Below are positions 16,708-27,719 of a stretch of DNA of 64,000 bases, in pieces. The DNA is from Neoaquamicrobium sediminum (GTDB taxonomy: Bacteria; Pseudomonadota; Alphaproteobacteria; Rhizobiales; Rhizobiaceae): NCBI RefSeq assembly GCF_013240295.1, contig NZ_JABETK010000001.1, positions 310,001 through 374,000 on the forward strand, given 5' to 3'. A program made the translations under genes and the position numbers. The stretch's first letter is position 1, and the number at the start of each line of letters is the position of its first letter. The notes under the pieces were generated by a model. The model had not been told where the DNA came from, searched no databases, and saw only the letters and a program-made list of their open reading frames with translations.

Positions 16708-18749
16708 ATGACGACCGACCCCCTTCTCCAGCCGTATCGCCTGAAGCATCTGACTTTCAAGAACCGGCTGATGTCGACGGCCCACGAACCGGCCTATTCG
16801 GAGGAAGGCCTGCCGAAAGAGCGCTATCGGCTCTACCATGCCGAAAAGGCGAAGGGCGGGATCGCCCTGACGATGACCGCGGGCTCGGCAATCGTGTCGC
16901 GTGACAGCCCTGCCGCGTTCGGCAATCTGCAGGCCTATCGCGACGAGATCGTGCCGTGGATGACGGAGCTGGCGGAAGCCTGCCACGAGCACGACTGCAA
17001 GGTGATGATCCAGCTTACCCATCTTGGGCGGCGGACCGGGTGGAACAAGGCGGACTGGCTGCCGGTACTCTCCGCCTCGCCGGTGCGCGAGCCCGCTCAC
17101 CGCGCCTTTCCGAAAGAGGCCGAGGACTGGGACATAGAACGCATCATCGCCGACTATGCCTCAGCGGCCCAGCGGATGCAGGCCGCAGGCCTCGACGGCA
17201 TCGAGTTCGAGGCCTACGGCCACCTGATGGACGGGTTCTGGTCGCCGGCCACCAACCATCGCGATGACGACTACGGCGGTGCGCTCGAGAACCGGATGCG
17301 CTTTTCAAACCGGGTTATCGACGCGGTGCGGGAGGCCGTCGGACCGGATTTCGTAGTCGGCGTGCGCATGGTAGCCGACGAGGACCTCGCAACCGGGATT
17401 TCGCGAGAAGAAGGCATCGAAATCGCGCGACGCCTGGCTGGGTCGGGCAAGATCGATTTCCTGAACATCATCCGCGGGCACATCGAGACCGACGCGGCGC
17501 TGGCCGACGTCATTCCGATCACCGGCATGCGCTCGGCACCGCATCTGGACTTCGCGGGTGACGTGCGTGCGGCAACCGGCTTCCCGGTATTCCATGCGGC
17601 CCGTATCTCCGACGTCGCGACCGCACGGCATGCCATCGAGGCCGGCAAGCTCGACATGGTCGGCATGACCCGTCCGCACATCGCCGACCCGCATATCGCG
17701 CGCAAGGTCGCGGCGGGGCAGGAACATCGCATACGGCCCTGCGTGGGCGCGACCTACTGCCTCGACCGCATCTATGAGGGCGGCGAAGCGCTGTGCATCC
17801 ATAATGCCGCGACGGGACGCGAGGCGACGATACCGCATGTGATGACACCTACCGAGGGTATATTGAAGCGCGTCGTCATTGTCGGCGCCGGTCCCGGGGG
17901 CTGGAAGCCGCACGCGTGGCTGCGGAGAGAGGCCACGCGGTGACGGTGCTGGAAGCGTCCGGCAAGGCGGGCGGCCAGATCAATCTGGCAATCCAGAACC
18001 CGCGCCGGCGTGAGCTGGTCGGCATCGTCGACTGGCGGCTTTCCGAACTGGAGCATCTCGGCGTCACCATACGCTACGACTGCTGGGCGGAGGTAGAGGA
18101 CGTGCTGGCGCTGGAGCCGGACGTGGTGGTCGTTGCAACCGGCGGCCTGCCGCAATCTCCTCCGCTCGAAACGGGCGAGGAACTGGTGACATCAAGCTGG
18201 GATCTTCTGTCGGGCGCGGTCAAGCCGGCGGAAAGCGTGCTGGTCTACGACGACAATGGCGGCCACCCCGGCATGAGCGTCGCGGAAGTTGCCGCGAATG
18301 CCGGCGCGCGGGTTGAACTAGTCTCGCCCGAGCGCTTCTTCGCGCCCGAGATGGGCGGGCTCAACCACGTGCCCTACATGCGCGCCTTCCATGAGAAGGA
18401 TGTCACGGTCACCATCAATACGCGGCTCGTCGCCGTGCGCCGTGACGGCAACAAGCTGGTGGCGACGCTCGGCTCCGACTTCGCCCAGGGATGGCGCGGC
18501 GAACGACTGGTCGACCAAATCGTGGTCGAGCACGGCACCATGGCCAATGACGAACTCTATCATGCGCTCAAGCCGCTGGCGAAGAACGGCGGCGCGGTCG
18601 ACTACGAGCGGCTGGTGGGCAACGGTGCGATTTTCCCCATCGCGAATCCAGATGCAGCCTTCATGTTGCTGCGCATCGGCGACGCCGTTGCCTCACGCAA
18701 CATCCACGCGGCGATCTATGACGGCATCCGGTTCGCTATGCGTATCTGA
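16708..18749 (+). CDS. FMN/FAD/4Fe-4S demethylase-type flavoprotein (DgcA/StcD/TMADH-like), one frameshift
   Basis: About 680 aa. An N-terminal old-yellow-enzyme barrel (HLTFKNRLMSTAHEPAYSEE, LDGIEFEAYGHLMDGFWSP) is followed by an iron-sulfur loop with Cys in RPCVGATYCLDRIYEG and EALCIHNAATG, then a two-dinucleotide FAD/NAD domain. Length and layout match dimethylglycine demethylase DgcA and N-methylproline demethylase. The frame breaks in the G run at 17896-17900: VVIVGAGPGG should continue LEAARVAAERGHAVTVLEAS. It follows the MttB-like gene and probably oxidatively demethylates a secondary or tertiary amine. It stops four bases before a convergent gene. Confidence 0.85.
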
Positions 18750-18753
18750 ACCG

Positions 18754-20820
18754 TCAAGCCATCGTGCCCTGAACGACCGTCAGAACTGGACGGCGCGGCG
18801 AGCGTGCCACGAGCCAGTCGCGCGTCTGCGCATCCGGCATCGGAAACGCGATCGAATAGCCCTGCACCTGCTCGCAGCCGATCGACAGCAGCGCCGAAAG
18901 CTCCTCCTCAGTCTCCGCGCCTTCGGCGATGATGGAGATGCCGAGGCCGCGAGCCAACTCCGTGATCGCGCGGACGATCTTCGAATTGTCGCCGTTCAGG
19001 TTGATGTTCTGCACAAACCGTCGGTCGATCTTCAGCCGGTCGATCTCGTTGGGATTGACGTGGCTAAGCGAGGCATAGCCAGTGCCGAAATCGTCCAGTT
19101 CGAGATGCACGCCGGCTGCGCGGATCATCCTCAGCTTTGATGCAATGCCGGTCTTTTCGTCGTCCAGAATGACGGATTCGACGATCTCCAGCGACAGCTT
19201 CTGCGCCGGAAGGCCGGCATCCTCGAGCGTCTTGAAGAGGAAGCGGGTGAAGTCGGGTTCACGCAGCTCCATTCCGGAGACGTTAAGCGCTAGGCGCCCG
19301 AATTGCAGCCCGGCGCGATGCCACGATGCCGCTTCCTCGATTGCCTTGCGCATGACGATGCGGCCAATGCGCGGCATTTCGCCCGCCTTCTCGGCTACCG
19401 GGAGAAATTCCACCGGCGGGATCATCCCGCGTTCGGGGTGATGCCACCGCAGCAGCGCCTCGACACCGGTTATCGAACCGTTGACGAGCGAGACCTGAGG
19501 CTGGAAGTAGACACTGAAACCGTCATTGGCGATCGCATCGGCAATGTCGCGCTCGAGCTGCTTGCGGTGTTCCAGCTCGCGTCGAAGCTCATCCGAGAAG
19601 AAGGAGAAGGTGCCGCCGCCCTGCTTCTTGGCCGCATAAAGCGCGAGATCGGCGTGCACCAGCAAATCGCCCACATTGTCAGCATCGACGGGATAGACAG
19701 CGATGCCGGCACTCGCGCCGCAGAAGATGGTAGCGCCTTCGTAGACGATCGGCTCATTGAGTCGCGTGAGTATGCGCCGCGCCAGACTGTCTATGTCTTC
19801 CGGATTTCCGGCGGCCGGCATGACCATGACGAACTCGTCGCCGCCGAGGCGGGCGCATATGTCGGAGGCACGGCACGAGGACCGCATACGCTCGGCAGTG
19901 GTGACCAGAACAAGGTCGCCAGCCGCATGTCCGAGCGTGTCGTTGATCTGCTTGAAGCGGTCGAGATCGATCTGGATAACCGCCAGCCGTTCCTGACGCC
20001 GGTGAGATGCCTTGATGAGCGTATCGAAATGGTCGCGCATGAAGGCTCTATTATAGAGACCTGTAAGACCGTCACGGACGGCAACCATGGCCATCGAGTT
20101 GCGCGCGTCGACAAGTTCGCTCGTGCGGCGGCGGATGATCTCCGTCACCGGCCGGAAGATGAACAGCACGACGAGACCTATGACCGCCAGCGTCGCCGCA
20201 AACAGCATGCGATGGACCGCAAGCATCCGCGCCAACATGTCCTGCGAATGCGCGGCAAGTATGTTGCCCAGGGCCGTGTAGCCCGCAAGCGTGGCGGTGG
20301 CGACTGTTTCGTCCAGCACCGTATTCTCGATGGCCCGGTTGTCGGTCGGGCCTACGCCGGACGGTTCGAGCCGCAACCCGAGCGATTTCAGCAAGTGCCT
20401 GCTGCTGCTAGAGAGGTTCGCGGAAAAATGGGCGAGATGGTGAGGACTGTCGTTCAGCACCCGATCAGCGTTGACACCGGCTTCATTTTCCTCAACCCGA
20501 ACCTGCGCTACGATTGCCGAATAGTTGGAATCGAAGCGGTCGGTTGCAGCGCGCAGCGAGGCAAGCAATGGCAGCCGGTTGTCGGGCGCAGCCAGCCGCG
20601 CTTCGCTGGCAAGGAATACAATCCGCTGCGAAAGTGCTTTCTGGTCGTCGACAAGATCCAGCAGCGTTTCGTCGCGCTGGTGTGCGCCGATCCGCTGCTG
20701 AAGCAGCATATAGCCTGCGAACACCATGGCGGCGATGATGAGCGCTGCCATCCAGTAAGCGGCCTTGATGGTCAGGATCAGTCTGTCCGATCCCGATATT
20801 GGCTGATCCGTAGACGCCAT
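18754..20820 (-). CDS. GGDEF-EAL cyclic-di-GMP enzyme, membrane-anchored
   Basis: A 688-aa protein. A transmembrane helix near residues 20-40, a ~150-residue periplasmic sensor region and a second helix near 200-220 precede a GGDEF domain (ARLGGDEFVMVMP) and an EAL domain. EAL hallmarks are present: VEALLRWHHPERG, LELDDFGTGYASLSHV, RLKIDRRFVQNI and ISIIAEGAETEEEL. Both active sites look intact, so it may make and break c-di-GMP. The ATG at 20820 is chosen because the upstream extension of the frame is not protein-like. It is divergent from an ABC binding protein. Confidence 0.93.
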   Translation of the reverse strand: MASTDQPISGSDRLILTIKAAYWMAALIIAAMVFAGYMLLQQRIGAHQRDETLLDLVDDQKALSQRIVFLASEARLAAPDNRLPLLASLRAATDRFDSNYSAIVAQVRVEENEAGVNADRVLNDSPHHLAHFSANLSSSSRHLLKSLGLRLEPSGVGPTDNRAIENTVLDETVATATLAGYTALGNILAAHSQDMLARMLAVHRMLFAATLAVIGLVVLFIFRPVTEIIRRRTSELVDARNSMAMVAVRDGLTGLYNRAFMRDHFDTLIKASHRRQERLAVIQIDLDRFKQINDTLGHAAGDLVLVTTAERMRSSCRASDICARLGGDEFVMVMPAAGNPEDIDSLARRILTRLNEPIVYEGATIFCGASAGIAVYPVDADNVGDLLVHADLALYAAKKQGGGTFSFFSDELRRELEHRKQLERDIADAIANDGFSVYFQPQVSLVNGSITGVEALLRWHHPERGMIPPVEFLPVAEKAGEMPRIGRIVMRKAIEEAASWHRAGLQFGRLALNVSGMELREPDFTRFLFKTLEDAGLPAQKLSLEIVESVILDDEKTGIASKLRMIRAAGVHLELDDFGTGYASLSHVNPNEIDRLKIDRRFVQNINLNGDNSKIVRAITELARGLGISIIAEGAETEEELSALLSIGCEQVQGYSIAFPMPDAQTRDWLVARSPRRPVLTVVQGTMA

Positions 20821-21118
20821 GGAATGGAAATCCCCCTGTAGTGCTGTTGCCCGCGCTTTTGGGGGAATCCTTGCCGGAGGAGACATTAACGGAACTGCGC
20901 ATCGCGGCCACGGCGCGTGCAAATGGCCGTTTTTTCTGACCTGCTGGTTAGCGTAGAATTCCGCCAATCGCTCGAATTGCGCGCAATCGTCTCCCGATCG
21001 GGACAGCAGGGCTTTCACTTCCACGTGCTTCCGCCTTAGTCTGAGGGTTGTGATAGCCGGGACGACAAAAACGGGAACGCGACCGGCAGAGATGCGAAAC
21101 AGCAATGGGAGACGACCT

Positions 21119-21943
21119 ATGACGATGACCAGACTGCCGCTCGTGGCGGCCGCGATCGCATTCCTGGTTTCACCGGCCGTGGCCGGTGAAACCCTGGACC
21201 GGGTGACGAGCACTGGAACGCTGACGATGTCGTCAGACCCGGAATATCCGCCGCAATCCTTCCTGAACGACGCCAACGAGATGGACGGCTTCGACGTCGA
21301 CGTCGGCAAGGAGATCGCAAAGCGGCTCGGTGTGGAGCTCAAGATCGTCACGCCGGCCTGGGAGGTCATCACCGCCGGCGGCTGGGCCGGGCGATGGGAC
21401 ATGTCGGTCGGCTCGATGACCCCGACGGCCTCGCGCGCGGAGGTGCTGAGCTTCCCCGCAGTCTATTATTACACGCCGGCGTCGTTCGCCGTGCACACGG
21501 ATTCGTCCGCGGCAACGCTTGCAGACCTCGACGGCAAGGTGATCGGAACCTGCGGCGGCTGCACCTACGATGCCTATCTCAACAAGGATCTGGTGATCGA
21601 CGCGGAGGGCGCACCGCCTTTCGAATATCAGGTGACCGCGGGCGAAATCCGCACCTACGAAACCGACACCAACGCCTTCGACGACCTGCGGCTGGGCGAC
21701 GGTGTGCGCGTGGACGCCGTGTTCTCGGCGCTGCCAACCATCCAGGAAGCGATCAAGAACGGCTACCCTATGAAAGTAGTGGGCGACCCCGCTTTCTACG
21801 AACCGCTTTCGGTGGCAACGGACAAGGGTGACGCCGAATTCGATGCGAAGATCGCCGAGATCGTCGGCGCGATGCACGAGGACGGTACCCTCACGGCGCT
21901 CTCGGAGAAGTGGTATGGCGTCGACCTGACCACGGCAGAGTGA
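21119..21943 (+). CDS. Amino-acid ABC transporter substrate-binding protein
   Basis: A 274-aa periplasmic binding protein of the polar amino-acid family. A signal peptide (MTMTRLPLVAAAIAFLV..AVAGE) is followed by LTMSSDPEYPPQSFLND and MDGFDVDVGKEIAKRLGVE, the ligand-domain hallmark, and the Cys-rich IGTCGGCTYDAYL. GGGAGACGACCT supports the start. Its stop is one base from the downstream permease start, so they form an operon. No ATPase gene is nearby. The ligand is unknown. Confidence 0.9.
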   Translation: MTMTRLPLVAAAIAFLVSPAVAGETLDRVTSTGTLTMSSDPEYPPQSFLNDANEMDGFDVDVGKEIAKRLGVELKIVTPAWEVITAGGWAGRWDMSVGSMTPTASRAEVLSFPAVYYYTPASFAVHTDSSAATLADLDGKVIGTCGGCTYDAYLNKDLVIDAEGAPPFEYQVTAGEIRTYETDTNAFDDLRLGDGVRVDAVFSALPTIQEAIKNGYPMKVVGDPAFYEPLSVATDKGDAEFDAKIAEIVGAMHEDGTLTALSEKWYGVDLTTAE

Positions 21944-21944
21944 G

Positions 21945-22991
21945 GTGACGGCAGCAGCAAGCCGGACGGGATCGCGCGAAGATCAGCCCGCGCGATCCTG
22001 GCACGACGCGGCAAGGCCATCGCGCGGCGAGGCGATCGCAATTGCGTGCGTGGCTATATTACTCATCTGGCTACAGCTCGGCGGAACGCGTATCGGCGGC
22101 CTGATTGCGCCGCTGACCGGTGGCGCAACTGGCGAAGGCGCGGAACCGGGTTGGGGGCTTCATGTGCTGACGGGGCTTCTCGTCGCCGGTGCGGTCTGGG
22201 CAAACATCATCGTTCTGCGGCTGCTGCCCTTCCGGCTGCAAGTGATGATCGTGTGGGCGGAGCTGCTGTTGCTGTTCGTCGCCTTCGTCAACAGCTTCAA
22301 CCGCGATTTCGGCATCTGGTTCGAGCAGAGCCAGGACGGCGTTTCCAACATCGCCTACATGATCACCACCGGCGCGGTCACCACGCTCTACGTCTCGGCG
22401 ATCTCCATCGTCGTGGCCTGCATTTTTGCCATGACCGCCGCCCTCGCCCGGCTCTCCAGCTTCGGCCCGGCCTATGCGGTCTCGACTTTCTACACCTCGT
22501 TCTTTCGCGGCACGCCGCTGCTCCTGCAGGTCTACCTGATCTATCTGGGCCTGCCGCAACTCGGCCCGCAATTCGCGCTCGACGCGGTGCCGTCGGGCAT
22601 ACTCGCTCTGTCGCTATGCTACGGCGCCTATCTCGCGGAGATCTTCCGGGCGGGCATACTGGGTGTACCGCACGGTCAGCACGACGCAGCCAAAGCGCTG
22701 GGCCTGCCGCCACGACTGACCTTTCGCAAGATCGTCTTTCCACAAGCGATGCGCCTGATCGTGCCGCCCACAGGCAACCAGTTTATCGCGATGCTGAAGG
22801 ATTCGTCGCTGGTGTCGGTGATGGGGGTGTGGGAACTGACGCGCACTGCGCAGATCATCGGGCGGCGGGATTTCCGCGTCTTCGAGATGCTGATCGCCGC
22901 CGCGATCATCTACTGGGCGCTGTCGATCTGCTTCGAGCTGATCCAGGCACGCATCGAACGCCACTACGGCAAGGGCCACGAGAGGCGTTAG
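21945..22991 (+). CDS. Amino-acid ABC transporter permease
   Basis: A 348-aa permease of the HisM/GltJ family starting at GTG one base after the binding-protein stop. The C-terminal half carries the EAA loop region IFRAGILGVPHGQHDAAKAL followed by the family segment RLIVPPTGNQFIAMLKDSSL. The N-terminal ~130 residues add three extra hydrophobic helices and a hydrophilic leader. Only one permease and no ATP-binding subunit are encoded here, so the ATPase must be supplied from elsewhere. Confidence 0.9.
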   Translation: MTAAASRTGSREDQPARSWHDAARPSRGEAIAIACVAILLIWLQLGGTRIGGLIAPLTGGATGEGAEPGWGLHVLTGLLVAGAVWANIIVLRLLPFRLQVMIVWAELLLLFVAFVNSFNRDFGIWFEQSQDGVSNIAYMITTGAVTTLYVSAISIVVACIFAMTAALARLSSFGPAYAVSTFYTSFFRGTPLLLQVYLIYLGLPQLGPQFALDAVPSGILALSLCYGAYLAEIFRAGILGVPHGQHDAAKALGLPPRLTFRKIVFPQAMRLIVPPTGNQFIAMLKDSSLVSVMGVWELTRTAQIIGRRDFRVFEMLIAAAIIYWALSICFELIQARIERHYGKGHERR

Positions 22992-22999
22992 CCGCCTTG

Positions 23000-24175
23000 T
23001 CAGGCGACGTTGCGGTTCCCTTCAACATCGCCACCGATGCAGACCCGGTTACGGCCTTCCGACTTTGCGCGATAGACGGCCACGTCGGCCTGCTCCATCA
23101 GCGCCGCCAGTGATCTGGTCTCGTCCGCGCCGCGGACTGCGAGCCCGATGCTGACCGTGACATCCCGTTTGATCCGCGCCCTGCGGGCCGACTTGAGCGC
23201 CTCGATGTTGACGCGCATCCGTTCGGCAATGGTCGACGCCTCTTCCGCGCTCACTCCATTCAGAACGACTGCGAACTCCTCCCCGCCGAGGCGGGCGAGA
23301 AGATCCACATCAGGGCGAATGCTGCGCTCCAGCGCGGCGGCAACCGCGACGAGGCAGGTGTCGCCTTCGACGTGACCGAAGCTGTCGTTGTAGGATTTGA
23401 AGTGATCTATATCGACCACGAGGAGCGCGCAGCGGCCGCGTACGGCCCGCGCGAAACTCATCAGTCGGCGCCGATTGGCAACGCCGGTAAGCGGATCGGT
23501 GTGGCTTTCGATCTCGAGCTGCCGGTTGGCGGCCTCCAGTTCCGCACCACGATCCTTGAGCCGCTCGGCCAGCCGCTTGTTTTCCATCGACAGATGCAGC
23601 GCATTGGAAAGCTGGTCGCCGAGAGCCCGGCCTATTATGATCGCGAAGGCGCCCATCAGGAAGAAGCCGGAAGCGATGAGCCACTTGAACTGCAACGTGC
23701 TGAGCGCGAGGCCGAGCGCATAGGTCCAGAAGATCGGCAGGTGGAAAAGGTTGTAGGCCCTGAGATAGACGACAGACGGGATCGACACCGTGACGGCCGC
23801 CATTCCGATAGACAGCGTAAGTACAGCCTGGTTCTCGTTGGCGAATGTCAGCATCCAGGCGCCACCGACGCCCCAGGCCAGCCCCGACACAAGGTGCATG
23901 ACACAGACGAAGCGGGCCCAGGACCTCGCACCCCAACGTTGCGGACGATTGCGGGCGTAAAGCACGGTCGACACGAGATTGGTAACCGCAACCGCGGTGA
24001 TGACGAGCTGCCAGGCGATCAACGGGATGGCCGTGGAGGGCGACCAATAGACATAGACGGCGAAGAGCGCGCCAACGAGGCTCAAAAACGACGCGGGCGA
24101 CGAATTGAGCATCGCATCCATGCGCATCTTGAGGATGGCGTCGTGTTCTTCGTTTTCTGCCTGTGTTTCCGCCAC
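23000..24175 (-). CDS. Diguanylate cyclase (GGDEF)
   Basis: A 391-aa membrane protein with about six transmembrane helices (roughly residues 28-190). A short coiled linker ([20 protein letters not shown]) and a GGDEF domain with active site [14 protein letters not shown] follow. The substrate motif [20 protein letters not shown] is intact, so c-di-GMP synthesis is likely. No EAL domain is present. It is convergent with the ABC permease and divergent from kbl. Confidence 0.93.
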   Translation of the reverse strand: MAETQAENEEHDAILKMRMDAMLNSSPASFLSLVGALFAVYVYWSPSTAIPLIAWQLVITAVAVTNLVSTVLYARNRPQRWGARSWARFVCVMHLVSGLAWGVGGAWMLTFANENQAVLTLSIGMAAVTVSIPSVVYLRAYNLFHLPIFWTYALGLALSTLQFKWLIASGFFLMGAFAIIIGRALGDQLSNALHLSMENKRLAERLKDRGAELEAANRQLEIESHTDPLTGVANRRRLMSFARAVRGRCALLVVDIDHFKSYNDSFGHVEGDTCLVAVAAALERSIRPDVDLLARLGGEEFAVVLNGVSAEEASTIAERMRVNIEALKSARRARIKRDVTVSIGLAVRGADETRSLAALMEQADVAVYRAKSEGRNRVCIGGDVEGNRNVA

Positions 24176-24346
24176 CGCGACCCGCCTCTACTTCCGCCAT
24201 GTAAGCTTAGGCAGCCAATCCTAATATTTGCTTGCCCCGCGTCTCCGCGCATCGGCTGCCACAGCTTGCACTCCGCAGATCGGATTGCTGGTGGATTTCG
24301 AACCGCGTCGGCGCAAGACTCGGCCGATACCGATCGGAGGCGAATC

Positions 24347-25531
24347 ATGACGCAGGATTTTATCGCACATCTTTCCCGAGAACTCGCGGGGCTGGAGGAT
24401 TCGGGGCTCTACAAATCGGAACGCGTCATCTCGTCCATGCAGTCTGCCGAGATAGAAGTCGGCGGTCGCAGGGTCCTCAATTTCTGCGCCAACAACTATC
24501 TCGGACTTGCCGACAGCGAGGACCTGCGCGATGCGGCCAAGGCCGCTCTCGACCGCTACGGCTACGGCATGGCGTCCGTGCGCTTCATCTGCGGCACGCA
24601 GGAGGAGCACAAGCTGCTCGAGAAGCGCATCTCCACATTTCTCGGCATGGAGGACACGATCCTCTACTCCTCCTGCTTCGACGCCAATGCCGGCCTGTTC
24701 GAGACCCTGCTTTCCGAAGAGGATGCGATCATCTCCGATGCGCTCAACCATGCCTCGATCATCGACGGTGTGCGGCTCTCCAAGGCCCGGCGCTACCGCT
24801 ATGCCAACAATGACATGGCCGAACTGCGCGCGCGCCTAGAAGAGGCGAAGGATGCACGGTTCCGGCTGATCGCTACCGACGGCGTTTTCTCGATGGATGG
24901 CATCATCGCCAATCTGCGCGGCGTTTGCGATCTCGCGGAGGAGTACGGCGCCATGGTGATGGTCGACGACAGCCATGCGGTCGGCTTCGTCGGCGCCCGC
25001 GGACGCGGTTCGGTCGAGCATTGCGGCGTCGAGGGGCGCGTCGACATCATCACCGGCACGCTGGGCAAGGCTCTGGGCGGCGCATCGGGCGGCTATACAT
25101 CCGCGAAGAAAGAGGTGGTGGACTGGCTGCGCCAACGCTCGCGTCCCTATCTCTTTTCCAACACATTGATGCCGGCGATCGCGGGCGCTTCCCTCAAGGT
25201 CTTCGACATGATCGATGACGGCGACGCGCTGCGCGACAAACTCAATGCCAACGCGGACCGATTCCGCAAAGCGATGACCAAGGCGGGCTTCACGCTGGCC
25301 GGCGCGGACCACCCAATCATTCCGGTGATGATCGGCGATGCCGCGCTGGCCGGAGACATGGCCGCGAAGATGCTGGAGCGCGGCATCTACGTGATCGGCT
25401 TCTCCTTCCCCGTGGTGCCGCGTGGGCAGGCCCGCATCCGCACGCAGATGTCCGCAGCGCATTCGTTCGACGACATCGACCGAGCGGTGGAAGCGTTCGC
25501 CGAGATTGGCGGGGAGTTGGGGGTGGTCTGA
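24347..25531 (+). CDS. kbl: Glycine C-acetyltransferase (2-amino-3-ketobutyrate CoA ligase)
   Basis: A 394-aa PLP enzyme of the alpha-oxoamine synthase family that cleaves 2-amino-3-ketobutyrate to glycine and acetyl-CoA, the second step of threonine breakdown. Motifs include [38 protein letters not shown] and the PLP lysine in [22 protein letters not shown] upstream sets the start. It works with Tdh, encoded about 10 kb upstream on the opposite strand, an unusual separation since they normally form an operon. Confidence 0.95.
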   Translation: MTQDFIAHLSRELAGLEDSGLYKSERVISSMQSAEIEVGGRRVLNFCANNYLGLADSEDLRDAAKAALDRYGYGMASVRFICGTQEEHKLLEKRISTFLGMEDTILYSSCFDANAGLFETLLSEEDAIISDALNHASIIDGVRLSKARRYRYANNDMAELRARLEEAKDARFRLIATDGVFSMDGIIANLRGVCDLAEEYGAMVMVDDSHAVGFVGARGRGSVEHCGVEGRVDIITGTLGKALGGASGGYTSAKKEVVDWLRQRSRPYLFSNTLMPAIAGASLKVFDMIDDGDALRDKLNANADRFRKAMTKAGFTLAGADHPIIPVMIGDAALAGDMAAKMLERGIYVIGFSFPVVPRGQARIRTQMSAAHSFDDIDRAVEAFAEIGGELGVV

Positions 25532-25564
25532 GCGACCCGAGGGATTTGGTGAGATATCCCACCA

Positions 25565-25743
25565 CGTCATCCCGGCCGACCGAGCTTGCGAGGGAGAGCC
25601 GGGACCTATTGGTCCGAACATCATAAAGAACGGCCCGGTCCTCGCATCGGCGAGATCAAACGCCGTCGCTAACCCGGAACCCGGCCGCGCCGCTCAATGG
25701 GTCCCGGCTCCGCAGTCGCTTCGCTCCCTTGGCCGGGATGACG
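25565..25743. repeat. Rhizobial-type intergenic palindromic repeat
   Basis: The 298-bp gap between kbl and mutL holds outer inverted arms CGTCATCCCGGCC (25565-25577) and GGCCGGGATGACG (25731-25743). Inner arms are related: AGAGCCGGGACCTATTGG against CAATGGGTCCCGGCT. The layout matches repetitive intergenic palindromic elements common in Rhizobiales. No gene is seen in the gap. Confidence 0.75.
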
Positions 25744-25829
25744 GCCTGGATGTCATCAATCCGACACGATCACCTCTTGGCCTCCTTCCGACCTTACCTT
25801 GGCCCTGCGAATCCCGCTAGAATGGCGCC

Positions 25830-27656
25830 ATGAACATCCGCCAGCTTTCAGAGACCGTCATCAACCAGATCGCCGCCGGTGAGGTGATCGAGCGCCCGGC
25901 CAGCGTGGTCAAGGAACTGGTCGAGAACGCGCTGGATGCGGGCGCCTCGCGCGTTGAGATCGCGACAGCCGGCGGCGGGCTTTCGCTCATCCGGGTCACC
26001 GACGACGGCGGCGGCATGGATGCCGGCGACCTTGCCCTTTCCATTGCACGGCACTGCACGTCGAAGCTTTCCGACGACATTCACGACATCCGTTCGCTCG
26101 GCTTTCGCGGCGAGGCGTTGCCTTCCATCGGCTCGGTCGGGAAACTCTCGATCCGCTCCCGCCCTGCCGATGCAGACACCGCGCACGAGATCGCGGTCGA
26201 GGGCGGCCGCATCGTCCCGGTGCGCCCGGTGGCGGGTAACCGCGGCACTCTGGTCGAGGTGCGCGACCTGTTTTTCGCCACCCCGGCACGGCTCAAATTC
26301 ATGAAGGGCGAGCGTGCCGAGGCGACGGCCGTCGCCGACGTCGTGAAGCGCATCTCGATCGCGTTCCCCCATGTACGGTTCACGCTGTCGGGCACCGATC
26401 GCTCGACGCTGGACCTTGCCGCGTGCGGCCAATCCCGCGAAGGCTTGCAGCAGCGTATCGCACAGGTCATCGGCCGGGAGTTCGCCGACAACGCGCTGGC
26501 CGTCGAGGCGATGCGGGACGACGTGCGGCTGTTTGGTTACGCGTCGATCCCCTCCTATACCCGCGCCAATTCGCTACACCAGTATCTCTACGTCAATGGG
26601 CGCCCGGTGCGCGACAAGATGCTGGCGGGCGCGATCCGCGGCGCTTATGCCGACGTTCTGCCACGTGATCGCCATGCCGTAACGGCGCTGTTCATCGAAC
26701 TCGATCCGGCGCTGGTGGACGTCAACGTGCATCCGGCCAAGGCGGACGTGCGTTTTCGCGATCCGGGCATGGTGCGCGGGCTGATCGTCGGCTCGATCCG
26801 GCAGGCTCTCGCCCAGGCAGGCATCCGTCCGGCCACCACCGCCGCAGGCGCGATGATGGACGCGTTCCGGCCAGGCGGCACGGGCGGCGGGAGCCAGCCG
26901 GCATACGCCCATGCGGGATCGCAGGCCTATGCCGCAGCCGGCTTCGATATGGCAGCCTCACCGCACCGCCCGCTGAACGGTGGGTTTGCCGAGGCTGCGC
27001 AGGCGATTTTCGATACGACGGCCCCGAGCGCGGATGCACGTGCCGGCGTTGCCGAGCCGATGCCCGAAATGACGGGGAGGCCGCTCGGAGCCGCTCGTGC
27101 GCAGGTGCACGAGAACTACATCGTGGCGCAAACCGACGATTCACTTGTCATCGTCGACCAGCATGCCGCGCATGAACGGCTGGTTTACGAGGCGCTGAAG
27201 CAGGCGCTTGCCTCGCGCGACGTGCCCGCGCAGATGCTTCTCCTGCCGGAAATCGTCGACATGTCGGAAGAAGATGCCGAGCGGCTCGCCTCGCATGGCG
27301 ACCTGCTGCGCCGCTTCGGTCTCGGGGTGGAACGCTTCGGTCCCGGCGCGGTTGCCGTGCGCGAGACGCCCGCGATGCTGGGCGAGGTCGACGTGCAGCG
27401 GCTGGTGCGAGACCTCGCCGACGAAATCGCCGACACAGATACGGTGGAAACCCTCAAGGAACGTCTCGACGCGATCGCCGCCACCATGGCCTGCCACGGC
27501 TCGGTCCGGTCGGGCCGCAGGCTTCGGCCTGAGGAGATGAACGCGCTGCTGCGGCAGATGGAAGCGACACCCGGCTCCGGCACCTGCAACCACGGTCGGC
27601 CGACCTATGTGGAGTTGAAGCTCTCCGACATCGAACGGCTGTTCGGCCGACGCTGA
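25830..27656 (+). CDS. mutL: DNA mismatch repair protein MutL
   Basis: 608 aa, full length. N-terminal GHKL ATPase motifs are clear: [35 protein letters not shown] and [16 protein letters not shown] variable proline/alanine-rich linker (about 340-420) precedes the C-terminal dimerisation domain. This has the endonuclease signature [13 protein letters not shown] and the later metal-site residues ACHGSV and CNHGRPT, so it is the nicking type of MutL. It follows a palindromic repeat and is followed by a DUF2093 gene. Confidence 0.96.
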   Translation: MNIRQLSETVINQIAAGEVIERPASVVKELVENALDAGASRVEIATAGGGLSLIRVTDDGGGMDAGDLALSIARHCTSKLSDDIHDIRSLGFRGEALPSIGSVGKLSIRSRPADADTAHEIAVEGGRIVPVRPVAGNRGTLVEVRDLFFATPARLKFMKGERAEATAVADVVKRISIAFPHVRFTLSGTDRSTLDLAACGQSREGLQQRIAQVIGREFADNALAVEAMRDDVRLFGYASIPSYTRANSLHQYLYVNGRPVRDKMLAGAIRGAYADVLPRDRHAVTALFIELDPALVDVNVHPAKADVRFRDPGMVRGLIVGSIRQALAQAGIRPATTAAGAMMDAFRPGGTGGGSQPAYAHAGSQAYAAAGFDMAASPHRPLNGGFAEAAQAIFDTTAPSADARAGVAEPMPEMTGRPLGAARAQVHENYIVAQTDDSLVIVDQHAAHERLVYEALKQALASRDVPAQMLLLPEIVDMSEEDAERLASHGDLLRRFGLGVERFGPGAVAVRETPAMLGEVDVQRLVRDLADEIADTDTVETLKERLDAIAATMACHGSVRSGRRLRPEEMNALLRQMEATPGSGTCNHGRPTYVELKLSDIERLFGRR

Positions 27657-27719
27657 GCTGCCGGCTTGACCTGACAACGGTTTTATGGCGGTACAGGCGC
27701 GTTGCGAAAGGCGAATGAG

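Noticed and set aside
20821..21402. N-terminal extension of the GGDEF-EAL protein to 882 aa
   Set aside because: The added sequence overlaps the divergent binding-protein gene and resembles no domain; a membrane helix follows the internal ATG as expected.
23372..24346. In-frame extension upstream of kbl
   Set aside because: It is the reverse complement of the GGDEF gene; CGGAGGCG and the family N-terminus fix the kbl start at 24347.
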